Source of the DNA: Fluctibacter corallii | Lineage (GTDB): Bacteria; Pseudomonadota; Gammaproteobacteria; Enterobacterales; Alteromonadaceae | Reading direction: 5' to 3' | Assembly (NCBI RefSeq): GCF_025751585.1 | Contig: NZ_JAOWKX010000007.1 | Span: forward strand, 186,001 to 250,000 | Length of the DNA stretch: 64,000 nucleotides | Part shown: positions 27,947-37,878 of the stretch, piece after piece | How the letters are laid out: each line of letters begins with the position of its first letter | Numbering within the stretch: position 1 is the stretch's first letter | The notes under the pieces: model-generated | Databases searched by the model: none | What the model was told of the DNA's origin: nothing | The model's input: only the letters and a program-made list of their open reading frames with translations | Program-made: the position numbers and the translations under genes

Positions 27947-29485
27947 TCATGCTGGATGAGATAAAAAAGACTGGTAAGCAGGATTAGCAGTTTCATCAAG
28001 ATAAACGTAACCTAGTTCATCAAGGTGCGTTAGCAACGACAATTCCTGTTCAGCATCTACTTCAAATCCAGCTAACACTAAACCTTCAGCAGCACCATGG
28101 TTTCGATAGTGGAACAGGGTAATATTCCAATGCTCACCTAAGGTGTTAAGAAACTTCATTAATGCACCGGGATGCTCAGGAAATTCAAACCGGTAAATGC
28201 GCTCACGCAATTGATGAGGAGGGCGTCCTCCCACCATATAACGCACGTGTAGCTTTGCCATTTCATTGTTGGTGAGATCGATAGGCTGATATCCCAATCC
28301 ATGCAGTTGCTCATGTAGCACCTGAAATTCCTGCAGCCCTTCACGTAATTTAATGCCAACAAAGATTTGCGCGTTTTCATCTCGACTAAAGCGGTAATTG
28401 AATTCGGTAATCACTCTGCCGCCTAGCGCCTGACAAAACGCTTTGAACGCCCCTTTCTTTTCGGGAATAGTGACAGAGAATACTGCTTCTTTTTGTTCGC
28501 CTAGCTCACAGCGCTCAGACACATAGCGCAGCGTATGAAAATTAATATTCGCGCCACACAAAATCCCTCCCATCACTCGCCCTTGCGTGTCGTGCTGGGC
28601 AACATACTTACGAATACCAGCGACCGACAACGCCCCTGCTGGCTCTGCGATGACACGTGTATCATCAAATATGTCTTTTATAGCCGCACAAATTTCGTCG
28701 CTGTTTACCGTGATCACATCGTCGATATACTGCTGACACAACGCAAAGGTATGTTCTCCCATGCGCTTCACCGCCACTCCGTCAGCGAAAATACCCACAG
28801 ATGGCAGCGTAACGGGGTGACCAGCCTCTAATGCAGCTTGTAAACAGGCGGAATCTTCCGACTCCACAGCAATAATGGTTAATTCTGGTTTAAGTTGCTT
28901 AAGGTAATAGGCAACACCAGCGGCAAGACCGCCACCGCCCACTGCGATAAATAACGTATCGAGGTGGGGATTCTGTTCTAGCAGTTCGCGCCCAATTGTC
29001 CCTTGCCCAACAATGACATCTTCATCATCAAAAGGGGGAATTAATGTCATGCCTTCATCGGTGGCAAGACGAATCGCTTCCTCGTTAGCTTGGTCGAAGT
29101 TACTGCCGTGCAATACCACATTCACGTGCGCACCACCAAAACTGCGCACGGCATCAACTTTGATATCAGGCGTTGTATCAGGCATAACGATGGTAGCATT
29201 AATTCCTTTGCGTTTGGCAGAATACGCTACTCCCTGAGCGTGGTTACCGGCTGACGCGGCCACAACACCAGCATCAAGCTGCGCTTGTGTTAACCCACTC
29301 AACTTGTTGTACGCACCACGCAACTTAAACGATTTTACGGGTTGCTGATCTTCGCGCTTGAGAAAGATATCGTTCTCTAATTGCGAAGACAATTTATTCA
29401 GCCTAACAAGATCTGAATGAACCGCCACATCATAGACAGGCGACAGCAGTACCTTTTTTAGATACTCATGAGGTGTGTACGACAT
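27947..29485 (-). CDS. ilvA: Biosynthetic threonine ammonia-lyase IlvA
   Basis: IlvA deaminates threonine to 2-oxobutanoate, committing carbon to isoleucine. The 512-residue protein has the PLP lysine K54 in SFKLRGAYN, the phosphate loop VGGGGLAAGVA, and two C-terminal ACT-like regulatory domains (from about residue 325, KKGAFKAFCQALGG, and about 420, HPGALMKFLNTLGE) that bind isoleucine and valine in the long allosteric form. This separates it from short catabolic TdcB. It is the last gene of the ilvE-D-A operon, one base after ilvD. Confidence 0.96.
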   Translation of the reverse strand: MSYTPHEYLKKVLLSPVYDVAVHSDLVRLNKLSSQLENDIFLKREDQQPVKSFKLRGAYNKLSGLTQAQLDAGVVAASAGNHAQGVAYSAKRKGINATIVMPDTTPDIKVDAVRSFGGAHVNVVLHGSNFDQANEEAIRLATDEGMTLIPPFDDEDVIVGQGTIGRELLEQNPHLDTLFIAVGGGGLAAGVAYYLKQLKPELTIIAVESEDSACLQAALEAGHPVTLPSVGIFADGVAVKRMGEHTFALCQQYIDDVITVNSDEICAAIKDIFDDTRVIAEPAGALSVAGIRKYVAQHDTQGRVMGGILCGANINFHTLRYVSERCELGEQKEAVFSVTIPEKKGAFKAFCQALGGRVITEFNYRFSRDENAQIFVGIKLREGLQEFQVLHEQLHGLGYQPIDLTNNEMAKLHVRYMVGGRPPHQLRERIYRFEFPEHPGALMKFLNTLGEHWNITLFHYRNHGAAEGLVLAGFEVDAEQELSLLTHLDELGYVYLDETANPAYQSFLSHPA

Positions 29486-29486
29486 A

Positions 29487-31334
29487 TCACCCCTCCAATT
29501 TATTCAGATCGCGCACTGCACCTTCATCTGCACTGGTCGCCAACATGGCATAAACCTTGAGCGCTGGCGACACAACTCGTTCACGGTCTACAGGTGCATA
29601 AGGCGTAGCACGTTGTTCCATTTGTACTCGACGCTCAGCAAGTACGTCATCATTGACGCATAAATTGATGGTGCGGTTAGGAATGTCTATCTCAATAAGA
29701 TCACCCGGCTCAACCAACGCGATCGCGCCTCCTGCTGCAGCCTCAGGCGAACAGTGGCCAATTGACAACCCAGACGTACCACCAGAAAAGCGGCCATCTG
29801 TTACAAGTGCACACGCCTTACCTAAACCCTTTGATTTTAAGTAAGACGTCGGGTACAACATTTCTTGCATACCCGGCCCACCTTTCGGGCCCTCGTACCG
29901 GATGATTACCACTTCACCGGCTTGTACTTCATCGCTCAAAATACCCGCCACCGCATCTTCCTGACTTTCATAAACTCGTGCGGGGCCGCTAAAACGGTGA
30001 ATTGATTCATCCACTCCTGCGGTTTTTACAATACAGCCTCGCTCCGCGATATTGCCAAACAACACAGCCAAACCACCTTCTTCGCTAAAGGCGTGATCGC
30101 GGTGGCGAATGCATCCATTTTGTCGATCGGTATCGGCCGTATCGTAACGACAATCCTGACTGAACGCTTGCGTGGTGCGAATACCAGCAGGGCCAGCGCG
30201 GTAAAAGTGCAGGGCGTCGGTGTTTTCTGGATTAGTGATATCCCATTTGGCAATCACGTCAGACAATGATTCGCGCAAGACATGGTTCACATCTCCATGC
30301 AGCAGGCCCGCACGCTCAAGTTCGGCTAAAATCGCCATCACTCCACCTGCTCGATGCACATCTTCCATGTGATATTCTGGCGTAGCAGGCGCAACTTTAC
30401 ATAAATGCGGTACTTTTCGCGAAAGGCGATCGATATCAGCCATCGTGAAATCAATTTCCCCTTCTTTAGCCGCTGCGAGTAAATGCAGGATCGTATTTGT
30501 TGAACCTCCCATGGCAATATCCAAGCTCATTGCATTCTCAAACGCTTTAAAGTTCGCAATATTGCGCGGAAGTACAGACTCGTCATCATGCTGATAGTAA
30601 CGTTCGCACAATTTTACGATTTCGACACCTGCCTGTAAGAACAGTTTTTCCCGATCTTTGTGGGTTGCCAGTGTGGACCCATTACCTGGCAAAGACAACC
30701 CCAAGGCTTCAGTTAAACAGTTCATCGAGTTTGCGGTAAACATACCTGAGCATGAGCCGCAGGTAGGGCATGCTGAACGCTCAATTTCGTCGCTGTCGGC
30801 ATCTGCGACAGTAGGATCTGCCGCGGCCACCATTGCATCGACTAAATCAAGCTTAATAATCTGATCAGATAACTTGGTTTTGCCCGCTTCCATAGGGCCA
30901 CCAGACACAAAAATAACGGGAATATTCAAACGCATAGCAGCATTTAGCATACCTGGCGTGATTTTGTCGCAATTCGAAATGCACACAATCGCATCGGCAC
31001 AGTGCGCGTTAACCATGTACTCTACCGAATCTGCGATAATTTCGCGCGAGGGCAAGCTGTAAAGCATACCGCCATGCCCCATCGCGATACCATCATCTAC
31101 TGCAATGGTATTGAATTCTTTGGCCACACCGCCTGCCTTTTCAATGCTTCTGGCAACCAGCTGACCAAGATCTTTAAGATGAACATGCCCAGGGACAAAC
31201 TGCGTAAACGAATTAGCAATCGCAATAATGGGCTTTCCAAAATCCGTTTCTTTCATTCCAGTTGCGCGCCATAAGGCTCGCGCGCCAGCCATATTGCGAC
31301 CTTGAGTTGTTGTCGCTGAACGTAATTTGGGCAT
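29487..31334 (-). CDS. ilvD: Dihydroxy-acid dehydratase IlvD
   Basis: IlvD dehydrates 2,3-dihydroxy-acids to the 2-oxo acids that become valine and isoleucine, using an Fe-S cluster and Mg2+. The 615-residue length is normal. Cluster and metal motifs are [12 protein letters not shown] (C122, D123, K124) and [16 protein letters not shown] (C195), at the same positions as in E. coli. The N-terminus [20 protein letters not shown] is the family standard. It sits between ilvE (22 bases) and ilvA (1 base). Confidence 0.97.
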   Translation of the reverse strand: MPKLRSATTTQGRNMAGARALWRATGMKETDFGKPIIAIANSFTQFVPGHVHLKDLGQLVARSIEKAGGVAKEFNTIAVDDGIAMGHGGMLYSLPSREIIADSVEYMVNAHCADAIVCISNCDKITPGMLNAAMRLNIPVIFVSGGPMEAGKTKLSDQIIKLDLVDAMVAAADPTVADADSDEIERSACPTCGSCSGMFTANSMNCLTEALGLSLPGNGSTLATHKDREKLFLQAGVEIVKLCERYYQHDDESVLPRNIANFKAFENAMSLDIAMGGSTNTILHLLAAAKEGEIDFTMADIDRLSRKVPHLCKVAPATPEYHMEDVHRAGGVMAILAELERAGLLHGDVNHVLRESLSDVIAKWDITNPENTDALHFYRAGPAGIRTTQAFSQDCRYDTADTDRQNGCIRHRDHAFSEEGGLAVLFGNIAERGCIVKTAGVDESIHRFSGPARVYESQEDAVAGILSDEVQAGEVVIIRYEGPKGGPGMQEMLYPTSYLKSKGLGKACALVTDGRFSGGTSGLSIGHCSPEAAAGGAIALVEPGDLIEIDIPNRTINLCVNDDVLAERRVQMEQRATPYAPVDRERVVSPALKVYAMLATSADEGAVRDLNKLEG

Positions 31335-31356
31335 GCTCTATCCTTTCATAAAATGC

Positions 31357-32289
31357 CTATTTGTATACAGGCGTTAACCAATTCCACTTGTCTTCTGTTG
31401 TGCCATTGAACAAACCGAAGAACATATTTTGTACTTTTTCTGTAATTGGGCCACGGCCACCGTTACCGACAGGAACACCGTCAACGGAACGTACTGGTGT
31501 GACTTCTGCCGCTGTACCACACATTAGAATTTCATCCGCAACGTACATAGATTCGCGCGGAATATTCTCTTCACGGACTTCGTAGCCCATTTCTTTCAGT
31601 AGTGTAATCACTGTATCGCGTGTGATACCCGGTAAAATTGCAGCCGTTTTAGGTGTGGTGGTTACCACGCCATTTCGGATAACAAAAATATTCTCACCTG
31701 CACCTTCACTCACGTATCCGTTACGATCTAATGCAATACCTTCGCCGTATCCATGACGACGTGCTTCCATAGAAATAAGCTGAGATGACAAATAGTTACC
31801 ACCCGCTTTTGCACCCGTTGGCATGGTATTCGCTGCCAGTCGGTTCCACGAGGAAATGCCAGCATCAACACCGTTTTTAAGCGCTTCTTCGCCTAAGTAC
31901 GCGCCCCATTCAAATGCCGCAATACTAAGCTCAGTTTCCTGACCGAAAGGCACTTGCAGACCCATACCAATATCACCATAAAATGCGATAGGGCGGATGT
32001 AAGCTGACTTCAACTTGTTCTCTCGAATAATATCTAACGTCGCCTGATTCACTTGGTCGAGAGTGTAAGGAATTGTCATGCGATAAATTTTCGCACTGTC
32101 GAACAAACGGCGGTTGTGTTCTTCTAAACGAAAAACACAGGTGCCTTTATCGGGCGTGTTATAAGCACGAATCCCCTCAAATACTGAAGAACCGTAATGA
32201 ATTGCATGTGTCATGACATGCACGGTGGCCTTTTCCCATGGAATAATCTCACCGTTGAACCAAATTAAATCTGCTGGTTTTTTAGCCAT
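31357..32289 (-). CDS. ilvE: Branched-chain amino acid aminotransferase IlvE
   Basis: IlvE transaminates the 2-oxo acids to valine, leucine and isoleucine with glutamate. The 310-residue fold-type IV PLP enzyme has its catalytic lysine K161 in NTMPTGAKAGGNYLSS, the class signature EGIALDRNGYVSEGAGENIF, and the N-terminal HYGSSVFEGIRAY. AAAGGAAAAG precedes the ATG. It is the first structural gene behind the leader peptide and attenuator; no ilvG or ilvM lies between. Confidence 0.97.
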   Translation of the reverse strand: MAKKPADLIWFNGEIIPWEKATVHVMTHAIHYGSSVFEGIRAYNTPDKGTCVFRLEEHNRRLFDSAKIYRMTIPYTLDQVNQATLDIIRENKLKSAYIRPIAFYGDIGMGLQVPFGQETELSIAAFEWGAYLGEEALKNGVDAGISSWNRLAANTMPTGAKAGGNYLSSQLISMEARRHGYGEGIALDRNGYVSEGAGENIFVIRNGVVTTTPKTAAILPGITRDTVITLLKEMGYEVREENIPRESMYVADEILMCGTAAEVTPVRSVDGVPVGNGGRGPITEKVQNMFFGLFNGTTEDKWNWLTPVYK

Positions 32290-32450
32290 TTTCTTTTCCT
32301 TTCAATGCAGGGGACAGCACGTTGAATAGTTAACGTCGCATGATTAGTTTTACGATTACGAATAATACGTGTTTCAGCGTAAAACCGTGAGCACCGATGT
32401 TAAACTTATCGAACGCAATTGCGTTTTTAACTTTACAGTCTTTATAAACG

Positions 32451-32478
32451 AAAAAACCCCCGCAAATGCTTGCGAGGG
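32451..32478 (-). terminator. Attenuator hairpin upstream of ilvEDA
   Basis: On the minus strand CCCTCGCAA pairs with TTTGCGGGG (one G-U) around a short loop and is followed directly by TTTTTT. It begins 28 bases after the leader peptide stop and lies about 160 bases before ilvE. This is the expected place and form of a translation-controlled attenuator. Confidence 0.85.
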
Positions 32479-32506
32479 TTTGGTAAATCTTTGTGAACGC
32501 ACACAC

Positions 32507-32566
32507 CTATCCCCGCAGTTGAATCACCACACTGACTTGGACCACATTGACACGCATGTTGATCAT
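32507..32566 (-). CDS. ilvL: ilv operon leader peptide
   Basis: This short frame encodes MINMRVNVVQVSVVIQLRG, 19 residues of which six are Val, two Ile and one Leu. It ends 28 bases before a terminator hairpin with a U-tract, ahead of ilvEDA. Scarce charged Val or Ile tRNA would stall the ribosome here and favour read-through, as in the E. coli ilvGMEDA leader. The initiation site is weak, with only AAG before the first ATG; ATG at codon 4 is a possible alternative. The peptide is not similar in detail to E. coli IlvL, but composition and position are diagnostic. Confidence 0.85.
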   Translation of the reverse strand: MINMRVNVVQVSVVIQLRG

Positions 32567-32695
32567 CTTGGAATAGGTCTATAACTTAATTTGTCGTCAC
32601 TATTTATAGAGGTATCATGTTTCGCTCGTATAAATCAAGCAATGGCGTGATCTAATCGCCAAAATAATAATATTTACCCATCATAGGAGCCTGTT

Positions 32696-33319
32696 ATGTC
32701 GTTATGGTTGCATTGGATTGATCTTGCCGGAATCGTAGTATTTGCAATTTCTGGCACGCTAATGGCCTACAAAAAACACATGGATGGCTTTGGCGTTGTA
32801 GTGCTCGCGTCAGTCACAGCAATGGGTGGGGGCACACTACGTGATATGATTTTAGACCTACCCGTGTTTTGGATTCATGACCCAAGCTTTTTCTACGCGG
32901 TGTTAATCGGTGCACTCGGCACAATTGCATGGCTACGCATAAGTCATCGGTTTCCACTCAAATTCCTTCTCATTGCTGATGCGTTGGGGCTCGCATTCTT
33001 CAACCTTATGGGTTTACAAAAGGCATTGAATGTTGGAGTAACGCCCTTAATCGCGATTGCGTTTGGTACCATGACTGGCGTATTCGGCGGACTGATACGT
33101 GATGTTATTTGCCGCGAAGTACCTTTAGTTTTAAAAGGAGAACTCTACGCCACTACCTGTATTTTGGGTGGTGTTGCCTACGTGGCTGCAAGCGCTCTCA
33201 ATGTGAACCTCCACATTTGCATGATTATAGCCATGCTTACTACACTCGTTAGTCGTCTCTTCGCAGTGCGTTATCATTGGCACTTAAATGTGTTTCATCC
33301 GCCTAAAAATCTGGACTGA
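32696..33319 (+). CDS. Trimeric intracellular cation channel (YicG/UPF0126) family protein
   Basis: This 207-residue inner-membrane protein has about seven helices and the duplicated family motif: AMGGGTLRDMILDLPVFW in the first half and GVFGGLIRDVICREVPLVL in the second. Bacterial TRIC homologues form trimeric K+-permeable channels; some are proposed to move glycine. AGGAG lies 8 bases before the ATG. In enterobacteria yifB is directly divergent from the ilv leader; here this gene is inserted between them on the yifB strand. Confidence 0.9.
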   Translation: MSLWLHWIDLAGIVVFAISGTLMAYKKHMDGFGVVVLASVTAMGGGTLRDMILDLPVFWIHDPSFFYAVLIGALGTIAWLRISHRFPLKFLLIADALGLAFFNLMGLQKALNVGVTPLIAIAFGTMTGVFGGLIRDVICREVPLVLKGELYATTCILGGVAYVAASALNVNLHICMIIAMLTTLVSRLFAVRYHWHLNVFHPPKNLD

Positions 33320-33378
33320 TGCTTCCACTTTAAATGAGATAGGCTAGCGAAAATTGTTAAAGCAAAAGGAATTTGCGA

Positions 33379-34893
33379 ATGTCACTGGCCGTTATGCTTT
33401 CAAGGGGCAGCGTTGGTATAGATGCTCCCCTCATAACCATAGAGGTGCACTTATCCAACGGATTACCTGCATTTCAGATGGTAGGGCTCCCTGAAACCTC
33501 TGTAAAAGAATCGCGTGATAGAGTCCGTTCCGCACTCATCAATGCAGGTTTTGAATTTCCCGCTAAACGAATCACCGTCAACCTTGCGCCAGCAGATTTA
33601 CCCAAAGAGGGCGGTCGATTTGATTTAGCAATTGCATTAGGCATAGCCGCGGCCAGTGGTCAAATAGATCCGCAAAGCTTGAACAACACTGAGATCGTGG
33701 GTGAGTTGGCATTATCTGGCGAAATTCGTGCTATTCATGGCATCCTTCCCGTAGCGCACTCCTGTAAGCATGCACAAAGACCCTTATTGCTACCGCAAGA
33801 CAACCAACTAGAAGCAGCCCTAGTCAGTGATGTCTCTTTGCTTCCCGCTAAACATTTGCGTGACGTATTTTTACATTGCACTGGCACAGAAAAACTGGCT
33901 GTCACTCAGGGAAATGTCCCCCCTACAGTATGCCAATATGATGAAGATATGGCAGACATTATCGGCCAATCTTTGGCCAAAAGGGCGCTAGAGATCGCCG
34001 CAGCTGGGCGTCATAATATTCTATTCTGTGGGCCACCAGGCACCGGCAAAACCATGCTAGCGAGTCGACTGCTGACCATCTTGCCCACGTTGAGTGACGA
34101 AGAAGCACTTGAGGTGGCCACCATTCACTCGGTGATGGGTAAACCTGCATCGCCCGACACCTGGAAGATTCGACAGTTTCGTCAGCCTCACCATACCAGC
34201 TCAGCGGCCGCACTCGTGGGAGGAGGCAGCATTCCTCGCCCCGGTGAAGTATCGCTTGCTCATAAGGGAGTGCTATTCCTTGACGAGCTACCTGAGTTCA
34301 ACCGCCATGTACTCGATGTACTTCGTGAACCATTAGAGGCTGGAAAAGTTTGTATTTCCAGAGCAGCTAGTCAAGCCACATTTCCTGCTCAATTTCAATT
34401 GGTTGCGGCTATGAATCCAAGTCCAACGGGCAGTATGGATGATGGACGCTCGTCTGCTGATCAGATTTTGCGCTATCTGAATCGATTGTCTGGGCCGTTT
34501 CTCGATCGAATTGATTTGCAAGTCGATGTGCCTCAAATCAATCCTGCCGATTTGAGACGCCTTGAAGCACAAAGCAAAGAGACGTCAAAAACAATTCGCC
34601 GCCGCGTTCTCGATGCTCAACAACGTCAGTACCACAGACAAAACACGCTAAATGCGCACCTGTCTGGCGCTCTGCTAAAAGAGGTGTGTAATTTGATGGA
34701 AAGTGATGAAGCGTATTTGCACAATGCAATAGATACAATGGGACTGTCGATGCGGGCGTATCACAGAGTACTTAGGGTGAGTCGCACGCTCGCCGATTTA
34801 GGGGGAGCAGAAAAGGTGTCGGCAATGCATATCAAAGAAGCATTATCTTATCGTGCACTAGACGCAATATTTGCTCGACTAAAGCAACATTGA
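33379..34893 (+). CDS. yifB: YifB family Mg-chelatase-like AAA ATPase
   Basis: This 504-residue ATPase has an N-terminal Lon-substrate-like domain (FQMVGLPETSVKESRDRVRSA), a Mg-chelatase AAA core with Walker A GPPGTGKT (218-225) and Walker B LFLDELPEF, and a C-terminal Mg-chelatase domain. It is related to ComM, which drives branch migration during natural transformation. I chose ATG 33379 with AGGA 8 bases upstream; two more codons are open to a TTG. Its nearness to ilv genes is the conserved gammaproteobacterial arrangement. Confidence 0.94.
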   Translation: MSLAVMLSRGSVGIDAPLITIEVHLSNGLPAFQMVGLPETSVKESRDRVRSALINAGFEFPAKRITVNLAPADLPKEGGRFDLAIALGIAAASGQIDPQSLNNTEIVGELALSGEIRAIHGILPVAHSCKHAQRPLLLPQDNQLEAALVSDVSLLPAKHLRDVFLHCTGTEKLAVTQGNVPPTVCQYDEDMADIIGQSLAKRALEIAAAGRHNILFCGPPGTGKTMLASRLLTILPTLSDEEALEVATIHSVMGKPASPDTWKIRQFRQPHHTSSAAALVGGGSIPRPGEVSLAHKGVLFLDELPEFNRHVLDVLREPLEAGKVCISRAASQATFPAQFQLVAAMNPSPTGSMDDGRSSADQILRYLNRLSGPFLDRIDLQVDVPQINPADLRRLEAQSKETSKTIRRRVLDAQQRQYHRQNTLNAHLSGALLKEVCNLMESDEAYLHNAIDTMGLSMRAYHRVLRVSRTLADLGGAEKVSAMHIKEALSYRALDAIFARLKQH

Positions 34894-34916
34894 ACGGTAT
34901 TGGCATTGTAACGGTA

Positions 34917-35786
34917 TCAATTACGCGCTTTTATTTGCGCAATAAGCGCACTGATAACAGGCTCTTTCTCGCGTTTAGACAGACAACATAGACCAATTTC
35001 GAAGGCCTCCATTGTCGGCACAGGAAGGTAATTTACCTTTTGTAATAACGTTGAGTGCTCTAGCACCACTTTTGGTACTATACCTAGCCCGCACCCCAAA
35101 GCCACCATGCTAACGATGGCTTCATTTCCGCCAACTTGCGCATACACTTTGGGCCGAATACCTTGTTCGGCAAACCAATGGTGCACAATCCGTTTAGATG
35201 GCCCCGATTCAGGGAGTACTACAGGGTGTTTTCGCCAGTCGATATCGCTGACACTCTGATACACCACGGATTTTGGCATAATCATCACCAGTGGCAACGT
35301 ATCCAATGAGTAAAAAGACATGTCTTCTGGAAAATCAGGTGTGTGAATGGCAATGGCCGTATCTACCGTTTTTTCCACAACATGACTCACTGATTCAGCA
35401 GGATCACCTGTGATTAGGGTGAGTTCCACGAAAGGGTGGTGTAGCCTAAATTGGTCAAGCAATGGGGGTAGGTGAGATTGACTGGCCGTCACTGAGCAAA
35501 ACAAACTCAGCTCGCCTTGTATCGCTTTACCGTGATCGTCCATTTCTAATTTAAGAGACTGGTACTCTGCCAGCACTCGCTGCGTAAATTCAAGCATTCG
35601 CTTACCAGCCGGTGTCAGCGCTACCTTTCGATTGTCTCGAACAAACAGTGAAGTCTCACATTCGTCTTCCAAGCGCTGAATAACGCGACTCAGGGTAGAC
35701 GGGCTAACGTGGCGAGCCTGCGCAGTTTTACCGAAATGTAAACTCGTAGCGAGGTGTTCGAATAACGCTAAACTTTTGAAATCCAT
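34917..35786 (-). CDS. ilvY: LysR-type activator IlvY
   Basis: IlvY activates ilvC when the acetohydroxy-acid substrates accumulate. The 289-residue protein has the N-terminal helix-turn-helix (HFGKTAQARHVSPSTLSRVIQRLED) and the LysR effector domain. GELSLFCSVTASQSHLPPLLDQFR and GGNEAIVSMVALGCGLGIVPKVVLE closely follow the E. coli protein. I chose ATG 35786 because GAGG lies 7 bases before it and the N-terminus then equals E. coli IlvY. It is divergent from ilvC with 128 bases between. Confidence 0.94.
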   Translation of the reverse strand: MDFKSLALFEHLATSLHFGKTAQARHVSPSTLSRVIQRLEDECETSLFVRDNRKVALTPAGKRMLEFTQRVLAEYQSLKLEMDDHGKAIQGELSLFCSVTASQSHLPPLLDQFRLHHPFVELTLITGDPAESVSHVVEKTVDTAIAIHTPDFPEDMSFYSLDTLPLVMIMPKSVVYQSVSDIDWRKHPVVLPESGPSKRIVHHWFAEQGIRPKVYAQVGGNEAIVSMVALGCGLGIVPKVVLEHSTLLQKVNYLPVPTMEAFEIGLCCLSKREKEPVISALIAQIKARN

Positions 35787-35810
35787 CACACGCCTCATTG
35801 TTTCACTTTA

Positions 35811-35827
35811 TGCAACACTTACTTGCA
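35811..35827. promoter_or_regulatory. Candidate IlvY operator
   Basis: TGCAACACTTACTTGCA is an inverted repeat (TGCAA-N7-TTGCA) with the T-N11-A core typical of LysR sites. It lies in the ilvY-ilvC intergenic region, 24 bases from the ilvY start. The known E. coli IlvY operators also contain TTGCAA-like arms. Confidence 0.6.
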
Positions 35828-35914
35828 AATATATCATTTTATTCAATATGAAAACTAGCCTATGCTTCTCACATCGCAAGATCGTCACTGACTTGGAAAT
35901 TTGGAATAGATGTT

Positions 35915-37393
35915 ATGGCTAATTACTTTAATTCGTTACCACTACGTGAACAGCTGACTCAATTGGGTCAATGTCGTTTTATGCAACGCGATGAATTTTC
36001 TTCGGGCTGCAGCGCCTTGAAAGGCAAAAAAATCGTGATTGTCGGATGTGGCGCACAAGGATTAAATCAAGGCCTTAACATGCGCGACTCAGGGCTAGAC
36101 GTGTCATATGCGTTGCGCCAAGCCGCCATTGACGAAAAGCGCGATTCGTATATTCGTGCAACCGATAACAATTTTACCGTTGGCACATATCAAACATTAA
36201 TCCCAGAAGCAGATTTGGTTTATAACCTGACACCAGACAAGCAACACGCAAGTGTGGTTGAAGCCGTCATGCCATTAATGAAAAAAGGCGCGACTCTGGG
36301 TTATTCTCACGGCTTTAATATCGTCGAAGAAGGCCAACAAATTCGCGACGATATTACCGTGGTAATGTGTGCCCCCAAATGCCCGGGAACAGAAGTACGG
36401 GAAGAATATAAACGCGGATTTGGTGTTCCGACACTGATTGCCGTCCATCCAGAAAACGATCCTGAGCAAAAAGGGTGGGAGATAGCAAAAGCGCTTGCAT
36501 CCGCAACAGGAGGAGATCGCGCAGGCGTATTAGCATCGTCTTTTGTAGCAGAAGTAAAGTCCGATCTAATGGGCGAACAAACCATTTTATGTGGAATGCA
36601 GCAAACTGCCGCCATTCTAGCTTACGATAAAATGGTGTCGGAAGGCATGGATAAAGCCTATGCTGCGGCACTGATTCAGTACGGTTTAGAAGCGATTACC
36701 GAAGCACTTAAACTAGGCGGCGTCAGCCACATGATGGATCGCTTGTCGAATCCAGCTAAAATTAAGGCGTATGCGCTTTCTGAAAAACTGACAACGCTTT
36801 TACGTCCATTATTCGAAAAACACCAAGATGACATTATGAGTGGTGAATTTTCGCGCACCATGATGGATGATTGGGCTAACGGCGACGCCAACTTACTTAA
36901 ATGGCGTGAAGAAACAAAAGAGTCTGGCTTCGAAAATGCACCAGCATACGAAGGTAAAATCGACGAGCAAACTTTCTTCGACCAAGGCATCTTTCTCGTA
37001 GCCATGATCAAAACGGGTGTAGAGCTGGCGTTTGACGTCATGGTAGAAGCGGGCATTCTGCCAGAATCCGCTTACTACGAATCGCTTCACGAAACACCAC
37101 TTATTTCAAATACTATCGCCAGAAAGCGTTTATATGAAATGAATGTTGTGATTTCAGATACTGCAGAATACGGTAATTACTTATTTGCCAATGCGGCAAT
37201 CCCCTTGTTACGTGAGCAGTTAATGCCAGAGATTTCACTCGAGCTAATAGGACAAGGGATAGACGCGTCTTCGAATAAAGCAGACAACAAAACACTCATT
37301 AACATAAACCAGACTTTACGAAACCATGGTGTAGAGACCATAGGTCAAGCCCTTCGTGGGTATATGACAGACATGAAAGCCATTATTAATTAA
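35915..37393 (+). CDS. ilvC: Ketol-acid reductoisomerase IlvC (class II)
   Basis: IlvC rearranges and reduces acetolactate or acetohydroxybutanoate with NADPH and Mg2+. The 492-residue length and duplicated C-terminal knotted domain mark the class II enzyme of enterobacteria and relatives. The Rossmann loop is [12 protein letters not shown] (from residue 44). Conserved metal-site blocks appear around [15 protein letters not shown] and [20 protein letters not shown]. It is a single-gene unit under IlvY control, ended by a strong terminator. Confidence 0.97.
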   Translation: MANYFNSLPLREQLTQLGQCRFMQRDEFSSGCSALKGKKIVIVGCGAQGLNQGLNMRDSGLDVSYALRQAAIDEKRDSYIRATDNNFTVGTYQTLIPEADLVYNLTPDKQHASVVEAVMPLMKKGATLGYSHGFNIVEEGQQIRDDITVVMCAPKCPGTEVREEYKRGFGVPTLIAVHPENDPEQKGWEIAKALASATGGDRAGVLASSFVAEVKSDLMGEQTILCGMQQTAAILAYDKMVSEGMDKAYAAALIQYGLEAITEALKLGGVSHMMDRLSNPAKIKAYALSEKLTTLLRPLFEKHQDDIMSGEFSRTMMDDWANGDANLLKWREETKESGFENAPAYEGKIDEQTFFDQGIFLVAMIKTGVELAFDVMVEAGILPESAYYESLHETPLISNTIARKRLYEMNVVISDTAEYGNYLFANAAIPLLREQLMPEISLELIGQGIDASSNKADNKTLININQTLRNHGVETIGQALRGYMTDMKAIIN

Positions 37394-37449
37394 CGAATGA
37401 TGGTAACTATCCCCCGTTTCTGTCGTTAGGTGCTTTAACAAGCCCCTTC

Positions 37450-37475
37450 GCCCGACCCTCTGGTCGGGCTTTTTT
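37450..37475 (+). terminator. Intrinsic terminator of ilvC
   Basis: GCCCGACC and GGTCGGGC form a perfect 8-base GC-rich stem with a 4-base loop, followed by TTTTTT. It starts 57 bases after the ilvC stop codon. Confidence 0.93.
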
Positions 37476-37492
37476 GTGTCGGCATTAGATAC

Positions 37493-37789
37493 TCACCCAT
37501 AGTCAGCCACAACGCTCATGTATTTTTGGGACGCCATCACGGGCGTAAACTCCGTAATTGAATAACTCACAGCACCACTTTTAATAAACGGATCTGATGA
37601 CAACATGCCGAGTAACTCTTGTTTGCTGCTATGGGCTGAGATCAGCATCCCTCCTGTTCTTGGCTCTTTTCTTCCTCCAAACAAAAGTTGACTTGACTCA
37701 TATTGTGTCCGCAAATACTGCCTATGAGCATCAGTTAACGCCGGTGTAATCTTTTCCATATCGGTAAAACTCATATCTACCAAAAACAT
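37493..37789 (-). CDS. YciI family protein
   Basis: This 98-residue protein has the YCII ferredoxin-like fold: MFLVDMSFTDM at the start, HRQYLRTQYESSQLLFGGRKEPRTGGMLI, and DPFIKSGAVSYSITEFTPV with the conserved DPF. The family His-Asp pair is visible. Members are often linked to small-molecule breakdown, but no reaction can be named. It is divergent from an HxlR regulator with an inverted repeat between them, so the regulator probably controls it. Confidence 0.88.
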   Translation of the reverse strand: MFLVDMSFTDMEKITPALTDAHRQYLRTQYESSQLLFGGRKEPRTGGMLISAHSSKQELLGMLSSDPFIKSGAVSYSITEFTPVMASQKYMSVVADYG

Positions 37790-37824
37790 GCTTTCCTCGC
37801 TTAGTTGATTAAATATACGTATAA

Positions 37825-37843
37825 TGCTACTTATTTAGTAGCA
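37825..37843. promoter_or_regulatory. Candidate HxlR operator
   Basis: TGCTACTTATTTAGTAGCA is a perfect 7-5-7 inverted repeat located between the divergent yciI-like and hxlR-like genes, 35 bases from each start. A dimeric winged-helix regulator would bind such a site and could control both genes. Confidence 0.65.
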
Positions 37844-37878
37844 AACTATACCGCTACGATTTTAGAAGCACAAGTAGC

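Larger units (their letters stand above)
32290..32695. other. Regulatory region between ilvE and the TRIC-type channel gene
   Basis: Besides the leader and attenuator, this 406-base divergent region holds a perfect 14-base palindrome AACGCAATTGCGTT at 32412-32425, lying between attenuator and ilvE. No remnant of ilvG or ilvM was found in the roughly 160 bases between attenuator and ilvE. The right part must hold the promoters of both the ilv transcript and the channel gene; I could not choose -35/-10 elements with confidence. Confidence 0.55.

Noticed and set aside
36307..36671. Antisense frames of over 100 codons within ilvC
   Set aside because: They mirror a highly conserved enzyme gene on the other strand; no start signals or recognisable product.
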